A stretch of 64,000 nt of DNA, taken from NCBI GenBank assembly GCA_963707125.1, contig CAVPOU010000024.1, forward strand, positions 1-64,000. The letters are read 5' to 3'. The notes below the pieces were generated by a model, which did not search any database, was not told where the DNA came from, and saw only the letters and a program-made list of their open reading frames with translations. Origin of the DNA: CAVPDE01 sp963707125 (lineage in GTDB: Bacteria > Desulfobacterota > DSM-4660 > Desulfatiglandales > HGW-15). Shown in pieces: positions 52,935 through 62,369 of the stretch. The first letter of the stretch is position 1, and every line of letters begins with the position of its first letter. A program made the translations under genes and the position numbers.

Positions 52935-53309
52935 CTAAACCCCTGGATTATCCTTGAGGGGTCGCCGCCTTGGCGGTCTATAAGGAATGCGATACATCAC
53001 ATGAACATCATCCGTATTGAAGTCATAGATCTCGTAGCGCTCTATCGCCTTTCCTTCCAAAGACTTGAACTCTCCAACGGCCTTGTCTTTGACGACCGTG
53101 AAAACCTCGGTTTCCTCTGAGTCATAATCCTCAAAGTCCTCGGCAGGCAGGCTGTAAACGACCATGAAGTAGCTGATCTCCTCTCTCCCCTGAACTTCAG
53201 GAATGCTTCCTATCAGAGACTGATAAAAGACCCCTTCTTCCAGGTTTTCTTCAATCAGCTTCGCTTCTCTCCGTGCCTGCAGGGAAATAACTTTGTCGGT
53301 TATGGTCAT
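52935..53309 (-). CDS. Hypothetical protein, 124 residues
   Basis: The product starts MTITDKVISLQARREAKLIE and contains YFMVVYSLPAEDFEDYDSEE and VHVMYRIPYRPPRRRPLKD. It is acidic in the middle with a basic Pro/Arg tail and no signal or membrane segment. GGGGGATC lies before the ATG. I do not recognise a family. It sits on the minus strand, upstream of the NFACT-R gene and before the unassigned 53310-53815 gap. Confidence 0.6.
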   Translation of the reverse strand: MTITDKVISLQARREAKLIEENLEEGVFYQSLIGSIPEVQGREEISYFMVVYSLPAEDFEDYDSEETEVFTVVKDKAVGEFKSLEGKAIERYEIYDFNTDDVHVMYRIPYRPPRRRPLKDNPGV

Positions 53310-53815
53310 ACATGATCCCCCTTGGGTTCATTATTCTAGCCTTTGATGAAGCGATATTAGGTCAATTGATAGTACGTGTCAATAGAAAGAACACCCCACA
53401 GCTTGTAGCCAAGATCAACCACCTTATGCACGTCCTTCCGAGAATGGATCAGGGCGAATTCCCTTGACTTGAGGTCCTCTGAAGCGATCCCTTCACCTGC
53501 ACTGGACCTGGATGCTCCTGACACAAAGCTCGCCCCCTTGCGACCGCAGCAACTCCAATCTCCTTTTCCTCCACCAGGGATCGATCGGTGAAGCTCACTT
53601 CTCCGTGCTGAGCAAAGGGCGCTTGATAAAGCGTCAAGGGGGAGATTGGTCCTGTGCCCCAATACAGTCCTTCAGCGGCAGCCAAAGACTCTTCAATCCC
53701 AGGCCAGGGGGTATGGTCTGCATACTGCTTACTTATGTCCCATTTTCTATTTGCCAAATAGCCTAAGTTTCGGTAAGTAAGCTGCAAGCAACTCTAGGGA
53801 CAGGGGCGAGAGGCG
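53310..53815. other. Gap of 506 bases before mreB, no recognised gene
   Basis: Two overlapping minus-strand frames (53357-53662 and 53449-53787) read partly protein-like strings: AAEGLYWGTGPISPLTLYQA, PFAQHGEVSFTDRSLVEEKE and, in the other phase, HKVVDLGYKLWGVLSIDTYY. They could be pieces of one frameshifted minus-strand gene, but I do not recognise the family. The mreB promoter must lie near the right edge. ACAGGGGCGAGAGGCG precedes the mreB ATG. Confidence 0.4.
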
Positions 53816-54850
53816 ATGGGATTAAATTCCGTATGGGGAAGATTTTCATACGATCTGGCAATCGACCTCGGGACATCGAACACTCTCATCTATGTAAAAG
53901 GCAAAGGGATCGTGCTCAACGAGCCCTCGGTGGTTGCTCTGAAAAGAGATGAAACCGGTTTCGATAAAGTCCTGGCCGTGGGCAAGGAAGCAAAGATGAT
54001 GCTCGGGAGAACTCCTGCGCGCATCGAAGCCCTGCGTCCCATGAAGGACGGCGTGATCGCCGACTTTGAGGTGACTCAGGAGATGCTCCGGTACTTCATC
54101 CGCAAGGTCCATCGTCGCAGGACCCTGATCCGGCCTAGAATCATCATCTCTGTGCCCATCGGCATCACCCCCGTGGAAAAAAAGGCCATTTATGAGTGCG
54201 CCAAGTCCGCCGGAGCGAGCGAGGTCTTTCTCATCGAAGAGCCCATGGCCGCAGCCATTGGCGCAGGATTGCCGATCACCGAACCGACCGGCAACATGGT
54301 GGTGGATATAGGGGGAGGCACGACCGAAGTTGCGGTGATTTCTCTGGGAGGGATCGTCTACAGCAAGTCGGTCCGGGTGGCGGGAGACAAAATGGATGAA
54401 GCTATCGTCCAGTACATCAACCGCAATTATAATTTCCTGGTTGGGCTGAGTACGGCAGAGATCATCAAGATGACCATCGGGAACGCGTATCCCGGGGAAA
54501 AAGTGGAGACCATGGACGTGAAGGGAAGAGACCTGGTGACCGGGACCCCCAAGATCCTGACGATCGACTCGGATGAAGCGCGGGAAATGATTTCCGAAGA
54601 GTTGGACACTATTGTTCAGGCGGTCAGGAGTGCTCTGGAACAAATACCGCCGGAGTTGTCGGCAGACATTCTCGACAAAGGGATCGTGCTCACTGGAGGA
54701 GGCTCCTTGCTCAAGAACCTTGATACGCTCTTGAGAGAAGAGACAAAGGTTCCCATCACGGTTTCGGAGAATCCTCTTTATACCGTAGCCATGGGTGCAG
54801 GAAAGGCACTGGACAACCTCTCCATCTTGAAGGAGGTCCTTGTCCACTGA
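53816..54850 (+). CDS. mreB: Rod shape-determining protein MreB
   Basis: This 344-residue actin homologue begins SYDLAIDLGTSNTLIYVKGK (phosphate 1). It has IISVPIGITPVEKKAIYECA, the phosphate 2 motif VVDIGGGTTEVAVISLGGIV, and GIVLTGGGSLLKNLDTLLRE (adenosine). It polymerises under the membrane and guides cell-wall synthesis, so the cell is probably rod-shaped. mreC/mreD do not follow; instead opgG comes 168 bases later. The sequence from 54851 to 54998 shows no gene. Confidence 0.97.
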   Translation: MGLNSVWGRFSYDLAIDLGTSNTLIYVKGKGIVLNEPSVVALKRDETGFDKVLAVGKEAKMMLGRTPARIEALRPMKDGVIADFEVTQEMLRYFIRKVHRRRTLIRPRIIISVPIGITPVEKKAIYECAKSAGASEVFLIEEPMAAAIGAGLPITEPTGNMVVDIGGGTTEVAVISLGGIVYSKSVRVAGDKMDEAIVQYINRNYNFLVGLSTAEIIKMTIGNAYPGEKVETMDVKGRDLVTGTPKILTIDSDEAREMISEELDTIVQAVRSALEQIPPELSADILDKGIVLTGGGSLLKNLDTLLREETKVPITVSENPLYTVAMGAGKALDNLSILKEVLVH

Positions 54851-55018
54851 ATTCCCGCTACCCCCCTGGCTTTATCACCATACCCCATGACCTTTCCCAC
54901 TTTCTCCTTGACACCAACCCATTTCTTTTGAAATATTAGTTGTTTGCCTGGACTTGATTGCCGGGTCTGAAAAACCGGCTGCCGGATTGTTCCCCAAGTG
55001 GAGAGTGGATTTCATCCT

Positions 55019-56611
55019 ATGGCTCATTTGACTCTACTTCGTCGTGTGCAGAAGAATCTCTGCACCATTCTGGTACTGACGCTGGCTGCTTGTGACCTCA
55101 TTCTCCTTCCGGGACTGCTCTTGGCGGCAGAGGCTAAAGAAGCTTTCGTCTTCCAGAACGTGATCAACAAGGCTCAGGACTTGGCTAAGAAGCCCTTCCA
55201 GGAACGACAGGCTCTCGTGTCTGACTTCCTGCTGAAGATGAAGTATGATGACTGGCGGGAAATCCGGTTCGATCCTGAGCAGGCTCTCTGGCTTAAGGAA
55301 AAACTGCCCTTCACTCTTCAGTTCTTCCATCCCGGGTTGTATTATACAAAAACAGTCAATATCTACACGGTTGACGCTACAACGGTCCACCCCGTGCCCT
55401 TCTCCTCAGATCTCTTCAACTACGGAAAGAACGATTTCAAAGATCGAGTGCCTCCCAACTTGGGCTTTGCCGGGTTTCGCATACACTTCCCCATCAATGT
55501 GGAGGCTTACAGGGACGAAGTGGCCGTCTTTCTCGGCGCAAGCTACTTCCGGGCTGTGGCCAAGAAACAGGGCTACGGCCTCTCCGCAAGAGGTCTCGCG
55601 ATTGACACGGGCTTGCCTTCCGGTGAGGAGTTCCCATTCTTCACAGATTTCTGGATTGTGAAACCTGAAGCAAGCGCCAAGAAGCTCACCGTTTACGCTC
55701 TCCTGGATTCAGTCAGCGTCACCGGTGCCTACCGGTTTGTGATCACGCCGGGCAAGGAAACTGCGATCGATGTGACGAGCAGGCTCTTCCCGAGAAAAAA
55801 GGTGGAGAAACTCGGGATTGCTCCTCTCACGAGCATGTTCTTCTACGGGGAGAACGTGAGCCAGCGACCCGTTGATGATTTCAGGCCGGAAATCCACGAC
55901 TCGGACGGGCTCTCGATCGCAACCCGCTCAGGCGAATGGATATGGAGACCCTTGTACAATCCTCGCACCCTTCTCATGACCTCCTTTCAGGCTCCGGACC
56001 CAGTCGGTTTCGGCCTCATCCAGCGGGATCTGGATTTTGATCACTATCAGGACCTGGAGGCACGCTACGAAACGCGGCCCAGCATTTGGATCACCCCGGT
56101 GGGGAAGTGGGGTGGAGGCCGGATCGAGCTCATCCAAATTCCTACGGACAAGGAGATCAACGACAACATCATCGCCTTCTGGATTCCCGATCGCCTTCCG
56201 GAAAAAGGGCAGCCCATCTGGTTTTCCTACAGGATGAGCTGGCATTCCCCGGGGCCTGCCAGGCCGCCTGCAGGCCGTGTCGTTGCCACCAGAATTGCCA
56301 AGGGGAGAAATGACAAGACGAAAATGTTCGTCATTGATTTCGCAGGAGAGCGCATTGATTCCCTTCCGGCAGACAAACCTCTCACGGCGGTTATCAGTGT
56401 AGAGCCCAGGGCAAAGCTTATCGAGCAACAGCTCTCCAAGAACAGCGCCACCGGCGGTTGGAGGCTCGTCTTTCAGATCAGCCTCGAGGATCCCGGTTCC
56501 TTGGAAAAAGTCCTTCCTGCCATCCGACGGCCTATCGTGGAACTGCGGGCTTTTCTCAAGCTTGGGGACAATGCCCTGACTGAAACCTGGAGCTACGCCT
56601 TTCCGCCATAA
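55019..56611 (+). CDS. opgG: Glucan biosynthesis protein G (OpgG/MdoG)
   Basis: The start is ATG 55019 (MAHLTLLRRVQKNLCTILVL), with GTG 54998 as an alternative. An N-terminal signal segment (CTILVLTLAACDLILLPGLL) precedes the mature part. The core motifs are YDDWREIRFDPEQALWLKEK, FAGFRIHFPINVEAYRDEVA, FLGASYFRAVAKKQGYGLSA, GLAIDTG and FQAPDPVGFGLIQRDLDFDH. OpgG is a periplasmic beta-glucan-processing protein that partners with OpgH in making osmoregulated periplasmic glucans. The opgH genes follow at once. Confidence 0.95.
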   Translation: MAHLTLLRRVQKNLCTILVLTLAACDLILLPGLLLAAEAKEAFVFQNVINKAQDLAKKPFQERQALVSDFLLKMKYDDWREIRFDPEQALWLKEKLPFTLQFFHPGLYYTKTVNIYTVDATTVHPVPFSSDLFNYGKNDFKDRVPPNLGFAGFRIHFPINVEAYRDEVAVFLGASYFRAVAKKQGYGLSARGLAIDTGLPSGEEFPFFTDFWIVKPEASAKKLTVYALLDSVSVTGAYRFVITPGKETAIDVTSRLFPRKKVEKLGIAPLTSMFFYGENVSQRPVDDFRPEIHDSDGLSIATRSGEWIWRPLYNPRTLLMTSFQAPDPVGFGLIQRDLDFDHYQDLEARYETRPSIWITPVGKWGGGRIELIQIPTDKEINDNIIAFWIPDRLPEKGQPIWFSYRMSWHSPGPARPPAGRVVATRIAKGRNDKTKMFVIDFAGERIDSLPADKPLTAVISVEPRAKLIEQQLSKNSATGGWRLVFQISLEDPGSLEKVLPAIRRPIVELRAFLKLGDNALTETWSYAFPP

Positions 56612-56621
56612 GGGATCACCG

Positions 56622-56972
56622 ATGAGAAATGGGCCCCCTTTTCATGAAGAGGACTGGCAGAAGGCCCAGCAGAGAGTCCTCACGTATCTTCAATTCCTGA
56701 ACCTGCCTTCGGTGGAAAGCCTTGAACTGGCCCTGCAAGCCTTGAAACGTGCCATAGCCCGGCTTGGAGATTCCCCGGAAACCCACCCCATCACGGAATC
56801 GTGGCGAGCGCTGCAGGCGCTCCTGGCTGAAGAAGCCTTCCCTGCCGCGCAAGGCCCTGTGTCTCCGGAAGGCAAGATCCCTTCTCCAACCGGAATCCAT
56901 GGCCTTTGCGGGGAGATCCGGTCCATGCCGGCGTTGAATCGGGGCTCCATGGTGCCGGGCAAAATGAGATGA
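56622..56972 (+). CDS. OpgH N-terminal region as a separate short reading frame
   Basis: This 116-residue frame starts 10 bases after opgG. Its end IRSMPALNRGSMVPGK matches the end of the N-terminal cytoplasmic segment of E. coli OpgH (SMPKVTRSSMVPRQW). The catalytic part of OpgH is in another frame from 57052. It therefore represents the N-terminal regulatory part of OpgH, split off either naturally or by indels in 56960-57050. The protein is mostly helical with no membrane segment. Confidence 0.7.
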   Translation: MRNGPPFHEEDWQKAQQRVLTYLQFLNLPSVESLELALQALKRAIARLGDSPETHPITESWRALQALLAEEAFPAAQGPVSPEGKIPSPTGIHGLCGEIRSMPALNRGSMVPGKMR

Positions 56973-57051
56973 TCCCCGTTGCTTGAGGCAGGAGCTTGAT
57001 GCTGATTCTTGGAAAAGAAAAACGTCAAACGGGCAAGTCGGGCGAAGGGTC

Positions 57052-59145
57052 ATGAATCTTCGGTCTTTCGATCAATCATGGGAAAACGCCGCACGGATGA
57101 GGAGAATTCTCCTCCTGGCTCTTATCATCGCCACCTCGGTGATTGCAAGCGGCCACATGGCCGACATCCTACCCCACCGGGGTTCTACCCGCCTCGAGCT
57201 TGCTATTGTGATTGTTTTTGCCACCCTCTTTGCGTGGATCTCCATCGGATTCTGGGAAGCCGTGGCAGGACTCTTTACACTGGCGCGGCGCTTTGATCGG
57301 TTTTCAATCACCCTCGGGGTTGAAGAAGATGTTTCGCTGGAAGGAACCGGCGCGCGAACGGCAATTCTCATCCCCGTGGCCAATGAGGAGGCGGACCGGG
57401 TGTTTGCCGGCATCAAGGCGACCTATCAGTCTCTGGAGAAGACAGGGCAGATCCGGCATTTCGACTTCTTCATCCTCAGTGACTCCAACGACCCTGACCG
57501 GTGGGTCGAAGAGGAGATCACCTGGGCTGAAACCTGCCGCTCTCTTGGGGCTTTCAACCGGATCTTCTATCGCAGAAGAAGGGTGAACCTCAAGCGAAAG
57601 AGCGGCAACATAGCCGATTTCTGCAGGCGATGGGGCAAAAACTACCGCTACATGATTGTGTTCGATGCGGACAGCGTGATGGCCGGACAAACCCTGGTTC
57701 GCATGGTCCAGGCCATGGAGCGCCATCCCAAAGTGGGCATTCTCCAGACGGCGCCTCTTGCCGTAAACCGGGAGACGTTGATCGCTCGCACCCAGCAGTT
57801 TGCCAACCACGTCTACAGCTCCATGTTTGCAGCGGGACTGCACTTCATTCAGCTCGGCGACTCCCACTTCTGGGGACACAACGCGATTATTCGAGTGCAG
57901 CCCTTCATGCAGCACTGCGGGCTCCCGGCGCTGCCGGGCAAGCCTCCGCGGGGCGGTTTCATCATGAGCCATGACTTTGTCGAGGCAGCCTTCATACGAC
58001 GGGGCGGATGGGAAGTGTGGCTCGCCTATGATTTGGGCGGCAGCTATGAAGAGGTCCCTCCCACCCTGCTCGAAGAGCTGAAGCGGGATCGACGCTGGTG
58101 CCAGGGAAACCTTCAGCACATACGCATCGCCTTTGCCAAGGGATTGCTCTCAGCCCATCGCGCCCTGTTCCTTCATGGCGCCATGTCTTACGGTTCTTCC
58201 CTGCTCTGGTTTGTGTTCATCACCCTCAGCACGGTGGAGGCGATTGCCGAGGCGTTTCGCACTCCGGTCTATTTCCCACAGGGCCGGTCCCTCTTTCCCG
58301 ACTGGCCTGTCTGGCATCCCCGGTGGGCTCTCACGCTTCTCGGGACGACAGCCATCATTCTTTTTATGCCCAAGCTTTTCAGCGCCATTCTGATCATGCT
58401 TCAGAGGGGTCAGGTCCGCAAATACGGCGGCTACCTGAGGCTCCTCCTCAGCCTGGGTTTAGAAGTTTTCCTCTCAGCTCTTTTTGCGCCGGTGAGGATG
58501 CTCTTCCACAGCAAGTTCGTCTTCATCACGCTCCTCGGCCGGCAGGTGGGCTGGGGACCCCAGCAGAGGAGCGATCTCGGAACAGGATGGCTCGAAGCCA
58601 TACGATTTCACGGAGTCGGAACTCTGCTCGCCCTGATCTGGGCGGCGGCTCTGTTTCTCATCAACCGTTCCTTCTTCTGGTGGAATTCACCCATTTTCAT
58701 CCCTCTTATTCTGTCCATCCCCCTGTCCGTATGGTCCAGCCGGGCGAGCGTAGGCCGGACCTTCCGAAAGCTCGGACTGCTGCTTATACCGGAAGAAGTG
58801 GAACAACCCGGGGAGCTGCAATCTCTCGAAGCGAGCCTTGCGTCGGAACATAAGACTGTTTCATCCTCTCCCGGAGCAGGGGGGTTTGTGAAGGCCATCG
58901 TCAATCCCATCGTGAATGCAATCCACCTCGGGCTCCTTAGGAACAAACAAAGAAAACTTGCACAGGCCATTGCCGGAGGGCGCGCCGGTCTTCTTGAAAA
59001 GGCACTTTCTCAAGGACCTCTCTCCCTGACTGCAAAAGAGAAGAGAGTGATCCTTTACGATCCCCTGCTCGTGCGGGAACTTCATCGCCGGGTGTGGGAA
59101 ACTCCTGATGATCGGATCGCCAAATCCTGGGGAATTGTTTCGTAG
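57052..59145 (+). CDS. opgH: Glucans biosynthesis glucosyltransferase H (OpgH/MdoH), catalytic and membrane part
   Basis: The start is ATG 57052 (MNLRSFDQSWENAARMRRIL) after GCGAAGGGTC; the frame is open from TTG 56983. The 697 residues carry a GT2-type glycosyltransferase domain (ILIPVANEEADRVFAGIKAT, YMIVFDADSVMAGQTLVRMV, SHFWGHNAIIRVQPFMQHCG, ELKRDRRWCQGN with the QxxRW-like RRWCQG) among about eight membrane helices. It adds glucose from UDP-glucose to make the beta-1,2 glucan backbone across the inner membrane. The E. coli protein is longer at the N-terminus; the missing part lies in the preceding frame. Confidence 0.93.
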   Translation: MNLRSFDQSWENAARMRRILLLALIIATSVIASGHMADILPHRGSTRLELAIVIVFATLFAWISIGFWEAVAGLFTLARRFDRFSITLGVEEDVSLEGTGARTAILIPVANEEADRVFAGIKATYQSLEKTGQIRHFDFFILSDSNDPDRWVEEEITWAETCRSLGAFNRIFYRRRRVNLKRKSGNIADFCRRWGKNYRYMIVFDADSVMAGQTLVRMVQAMERHPKVGILQTAPLAVNRETLIARTQQFANHVYSSMFAAGLHFIQLGDSHFWGHNAIIRVQPFMQHCGLPALPGKPPRGGFIMSHDFVEAAFIRRGGWEVWLAYDLGGSYEEVPPTLLEELKRDRRWCQGNLQHIRIAFAKGLLSAHRALFLHGAMSYGSSLLWFVFITLSTVEAIAEAFRTPVYFPQGRSLFPDWPVWHPRWALTLLGTTAIILFMPKLFSAILIMLQRGQVRKYGGYLRLLLSLGLEVFLSALFAPVRMLFHSKFVFITLLGRQVGWGPQQRSDLGTGWLEAIRFHGVGTLLALIWAAALFLINRSFFWWNSPIFIPLILSIPLSVWSSRASVGRTFRKLGLLLIPEEVEQPGELQSLEASLASEHKTVSSSPGAGGFVKAIVNPIVNAIHLGLLRNKQRKLAQAIAGGRAGLLEKALSQGPLSLTAKEKRVILYDPLLVRELHRRVWETPDDRIAKSWGIVS

Positions 59146-59195
59146 AATGCATTCCCGCTTACCTCCATTTCTCTCTCATCCGGTTTTTTGATCCT

Positions 59196-60611
59196 ATGGA
59201 ACTGCCAAGAGAACAAGCCATCGAGCTCAACAAGAAAGAATATGGAGAAGACTACTCCTTGCTCCGGTGGGTGACCGATGAGGAAGCCATGGAGGCGGAT
59301 GAAGAAAGAAAAAGGATCCTTTCCTCCTTGGCGGGGTCGGTTCAGCTCGGATTCCATGAGACCAAGCTGGATTGCCGAAAACTTTCTCCAGGCTGTGTTC
59401 TGTGCGGCGAGGGGTTGTGGTCCTGCCTTTTTGTCAACAGCCTCTGCAATGCCCGCTGCTTCTATTGTCCCACAGAGCAGACCTCGAGGTCAGAGCCGAT
59501 CACGAATGGAATCCTGTTTTCCAATCCCCAGGACTACACGGACTATATCGAGAAGTTCCGGATCAAGGGAGCAAGCCTGAGCGGAGGAGAGCCTTTTCTC
59601 ACCTTTGACAGAACGCTCCTTTTCCTGAGAAAGATCAAAGGTCGCTATGGGAGCGAGGTGTATCTCTGGCTCTATACCAACGGGATTGCTGCAAGCCGGG
59701 AGAACCTTGAAGCGCTCAATGCGGCGGGTTTAGACGAGATTCGCTTTGACCTGAGCGCAAACCGTTATGATCTCCGCAAGGTCTCGCTTGCGGCGGGCAT
59801 TCTCCATACGGTGACGGTCGAGATTCCAGCCATCCCGGAAGACTTTGAGCGATTGAAATCCCTTGTCTCAGAACTGAGAGACATGGGAATCCGATTTCTA
59901 AACCTGCATCAGCTTCGCTGCACCCCTCACAATCTCAGAAATCTCGCCCGGAGAGGATACACCTTCCTCCATGGAGCGAAAGTGACCGTGCTCGAATCCG
60001 AACTCACCGCGCTCAGGCTTCTTGAATTCGCCACCCGTCACTCCATTCAATTGCCCATCAACTACTGCTCCTTTGCGTACAAGAACAGATTTCAAACCAT
60101 GGGCCACCGAAAGCGTTTCGCGCCTTTTGTGTGCAAGCCCTTTGAAGATGTCACAGCCGTGGGCGCTATCCGGAGAGTTTCTGTTCACTCTTCCTCCGAG
60201 ATGATTGGGAGCCTTGTCCGCATCTTCAAGAGCCGTGGGTGTCCGGAAAGCTCATGGGAAACCCATGACCAGGGAAGAAATATCTCCTTCCATCCCCACT
60301 TGCTCCCCCACGTCGATTCAGAGAAATACCCTCTTCGTGTGAGTTACTCAGTTCCTGCCCTGGTGCCCGGCGTCTCCTATCAAAACGCCTTTCAGGAAAT
60401 CCCCTTGAACCGCAAGAAAAGCATCTTCATCGAAAAGCAACCGGTGCTGAAGGAACGGGACTTGAAGCCGGAAGAACACCTCCTGCTAAGAGAACTCATC
60501 GAACGCAAGGGTGTGATGGATCCGTCGGCCGTGGAGGAAAGGTTGGGATTTCAAGACATCATGCAATGGGAATACTGGAGACAGGGTTGCAGCCATACTA
60601 TTGACAGATGA
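59196..60611 (+). CDS. Radical SAM protein
   Basis: This 471-residue protein has the SAM cluster motif CNARCFYC at C84, C88 and C91, preceded by more cysteines (GCVLCGEGLWSCLF). GASLSGGEPFLTFDRTLLFL, a GGE-type SAM-binding segment, and LWLYTNGIAASRENLEALNA follow. The latter half (about 330-471) contains VSYSVPALVPGVSYQ and has no known domain to me. It resembles PFL-activase-like enzymes. The substrate is unknown. It starts 50 bases after opgH with no clear ribosome-binding site. Confidence 0.88.
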   Translation: MELPREQAIELNKKEYGEDYSLLRWVTDEEAMEADEERKRILSSLAGSVQLGFHETKLDCRKLSPGCVLCGEGLWSCLFVNSLCNARCFYCPTEQTSRSEPITNGILFSNPQDYTDYIEKFRIKGASLSGGEPFLTFDRTLLFLRKIKGRYGSEVYLWLYTNGIAASRENLEALNAAGLDEIRFDLSANRYDLRKVSLAAGILHTVTVEIPAIPEDFERLKSLVSELRDMGIRFLNLHQLRCTPHNLRNLARRGYTFLHGAKVTVLESELTALRLLEFATRHSIQLPINYCSFAYKNRFQTMGHRKRFAPFVCKPFEDVTAVGAIRRVSVHSSSEMIGSLVRIFKSRGCPESSWETHDQGRNISFHPHLLPHVDSEKYPLRVSYSVPALVPGVSYQNAFQEIPLNRKKSIFIEKQPVLKERDLKPEEHLLLRELIERKGVMDPSAVEERLGFQDIMQWEYWRQGCSHTIDR

Positions 60612-60815
60612 CCGGGTTCTCTGGCCCTCGCACAGATCCTTTCACCAGGGCTGCCGGGGGGTGGTCATCGAAACCCCGTTTCTATCTCTCGGCGATCTGG
60701 CTTTTGATTCCCCTGGCGTTCAGCTCAGTCTGGTTCTTCTTAGCACCCTCCTTGCTGGTGAAGGCCCCACTGTAAAGCCGTACCTGGCCTTCCGCACCAG
60801 GGATCCAATAAGCGC

Positions 60816-62183
60816 TCAACCCCATCCTGGTGAGAGCAAGGCTTTTTCTTCCCCTTCCTGTTTGGTTCCAAAGGTTCCGATCAGGTTTGAATATCTCATC
60901 TCCTTGACCTCGCCGTCTTTGATCCTCTTCTGCTGAATAAACGCCTCAGCCTCTTGAGCGCTCCTAAAATACCCCGTAAAGACACGGTACCATGTGCCTT
61001 TTTCTCCAAGCTCTACCTTGGTCCAGTAAGAAGAGAGACCTTGATTTTCATAAACTGACTGCGCTTTCTTGAGGTATTCCAAGTTCTGGAATGATCCCAG
61101 ATATACGGAATAAGGATAAGAGACCGTGCTGCCGCTCACAGGGAGGACGGTTTTGGCAACTGCAACTTCCTTGGGCTGCGTGCCCGTTTGAGGGGTCTCA
61201 GCCTTCTTGGGAACGGCTGGCGGCTGAACAGGCGCAGGAGGAGCCATGGGCTCGCGCTTCACAGGGGCTTGGACCGGTGCCGGAGGAGGCGTCTCTCTTG
61301 GTTTCTCGGTGACAGCCGGGCTTGGGGTTTTGGCCGGCTCCGGTATCGTTTCCGTCTTCACCTGGGCCGGAGCTACTTCTTTGGGCGGAGGCAGCGTCAC
61401 AGCCTCTGCTGGTTTGGGAGGAGCTTGCGGAGGCTGAGCCGTTTGGGCCTGCGCAGGCGGCTTAGGAGCCTCTGCCGGTTTCGGCTGAGGCTGTGATGGT
61501 TGGGCCGCTTTTGGTTCGGCCGGCTGCTGGGTCTTTGCCGTTGTTTGTGCCGGCGGGCTTTTGGTGGCGGCGACCTTGGGAGGCTCTTTCGTCGCTGGTT
61601 CAGGTCCGCTGATATAGTCGCTCACATCGATGATTCCAAAATAAACGCTCGCAGCTCCGGCCCCGGCTGCCAGCAGGACAAGCAGAAGAATGATTCTTAG
61701 GACCGGCGATCCCTTCCCCGTTTTCCTGGGAGCTTTGGGTTTTTCAGCTTTTCGGTTTGGTTCCTCTTTGGGCTTTTGCTCCTGAACTCGTCTTATCACC
61801 AAAGGCCTGGTAGACAAGAGTTCGGCCCCATTTTCTTCTTCACTCGGACCCGGCGTTCTTGTAATCGGTTTGCGGATGGGTTCCTGCCTGGGCTTGAACA
61901 CAGGAGGTTGGATCCTTGGTTTTGCCTCGGATCTCGGTTTCTGCTCCGGTTCCACTTTTGTTTCCGGTTCTGTTTCGAGCTCCAGTTTCGTCGGCGCTTT
62001 CGGCTTGGCTTCCTGCTTTGGTTTGGCTTCTGGTTTTGGCTTCGGCTTCAAACCCGGTTTTGCAGCGACCTTTCCTGCCTCCGCGCGAATCTCCTGGGTG
62101 GCTTCCTTGAAAATGCTTTCGAAGAGCTCTGAGCTGTCTGCAAAAGGATCCTTCTCTTTCTTGTCTTCCGTTTTGTCAACCAT
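60816..62183 (-). CDS. SPOR-domain membrane protein, C-terminus apparently lost by a frameshift
   Basis: The start is ATG 62183 (MVDKTEDKKEKDPFADSSEL) after a run of G; 455 residues to 60816. It has an acidic/basic N-terminal part rich in Lys, Pro and Glu repeats (KPKPEAKPKQEAKPKAPTKL), one membrane helix (VLRIILLLVLLAAGAGAAS), a long Pro/Ala-rich stretch, and a SPOR domain (YPYSVYLGSFQNLEYLKKAQ, GTWYRVFTGYFRSAQEAEAF). Past the stop, the other frame encodes a second SPOR-like half (LSAYWIPGAEGQVRLYSGAF, TSKEGAKKNQTELNARGIKS) ending at TAG 60682. One missing base at about 60831-60840 would join them, giving 500 residues. SPOR domains bind denuded peptidoglycan at division sites. Confidence 0.85.
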   Translation of the reverse strand: MVDKTEDKKEKDPFADSSELFESIFKEATQEIRAEAGKVAAKPGLKPKPKPEAKPKQEAKPKAPTKLELETEPETKVEPEQKPRSEAKPRIQPPVFKPRQEPIRKPITRTPGPSEEENGAELLSTRPLVIRRVQEQKPKEEPNRKAEKPKAPRKTGKGSPVLRIILLLVLLAAGAGAASVYFGIIDVSDYISGPEPATKEPPKVAATKSPPAQTTAKTQQPAEPKAAQPSQPQPKPAEAPKPPAQAQTAQPPQAPPKPAEAVTLPPPKEVAPAQVKTETIPEPAKTPSPAVTEKPRETPPPAPVQAPVKREPMAPPAPVQPPAVPKKAETPQTGTQPKEVAVAKTVLPVSGSTVSYPYSVYLGSFQNLEYLKKAQSVYENQGLSSYWTKVELGEKGTWYRVFTGYFRSAQEAEAFIQQKRIKDGEVKEMRYSNLIGTFGTKQEGEEKALLSPGWG

Positions 62184-62369
62184 TCCCAAAACCCCCAATA
62201 CAAACCCTTAGCCGCAACCAAACCGGGCTTTTCCCTTGCCCTTTTATAAGGCCCAAGTCAAGAAAGCTTATTTTCATTAGTATTCTTAACATATTTCACC
62301 GCAAATAGCAAGCCTCATGCAGGTCTTGGCCGCAACCAAAGACTCCTGCCGCTGGGCTTGAGGTTCTCG

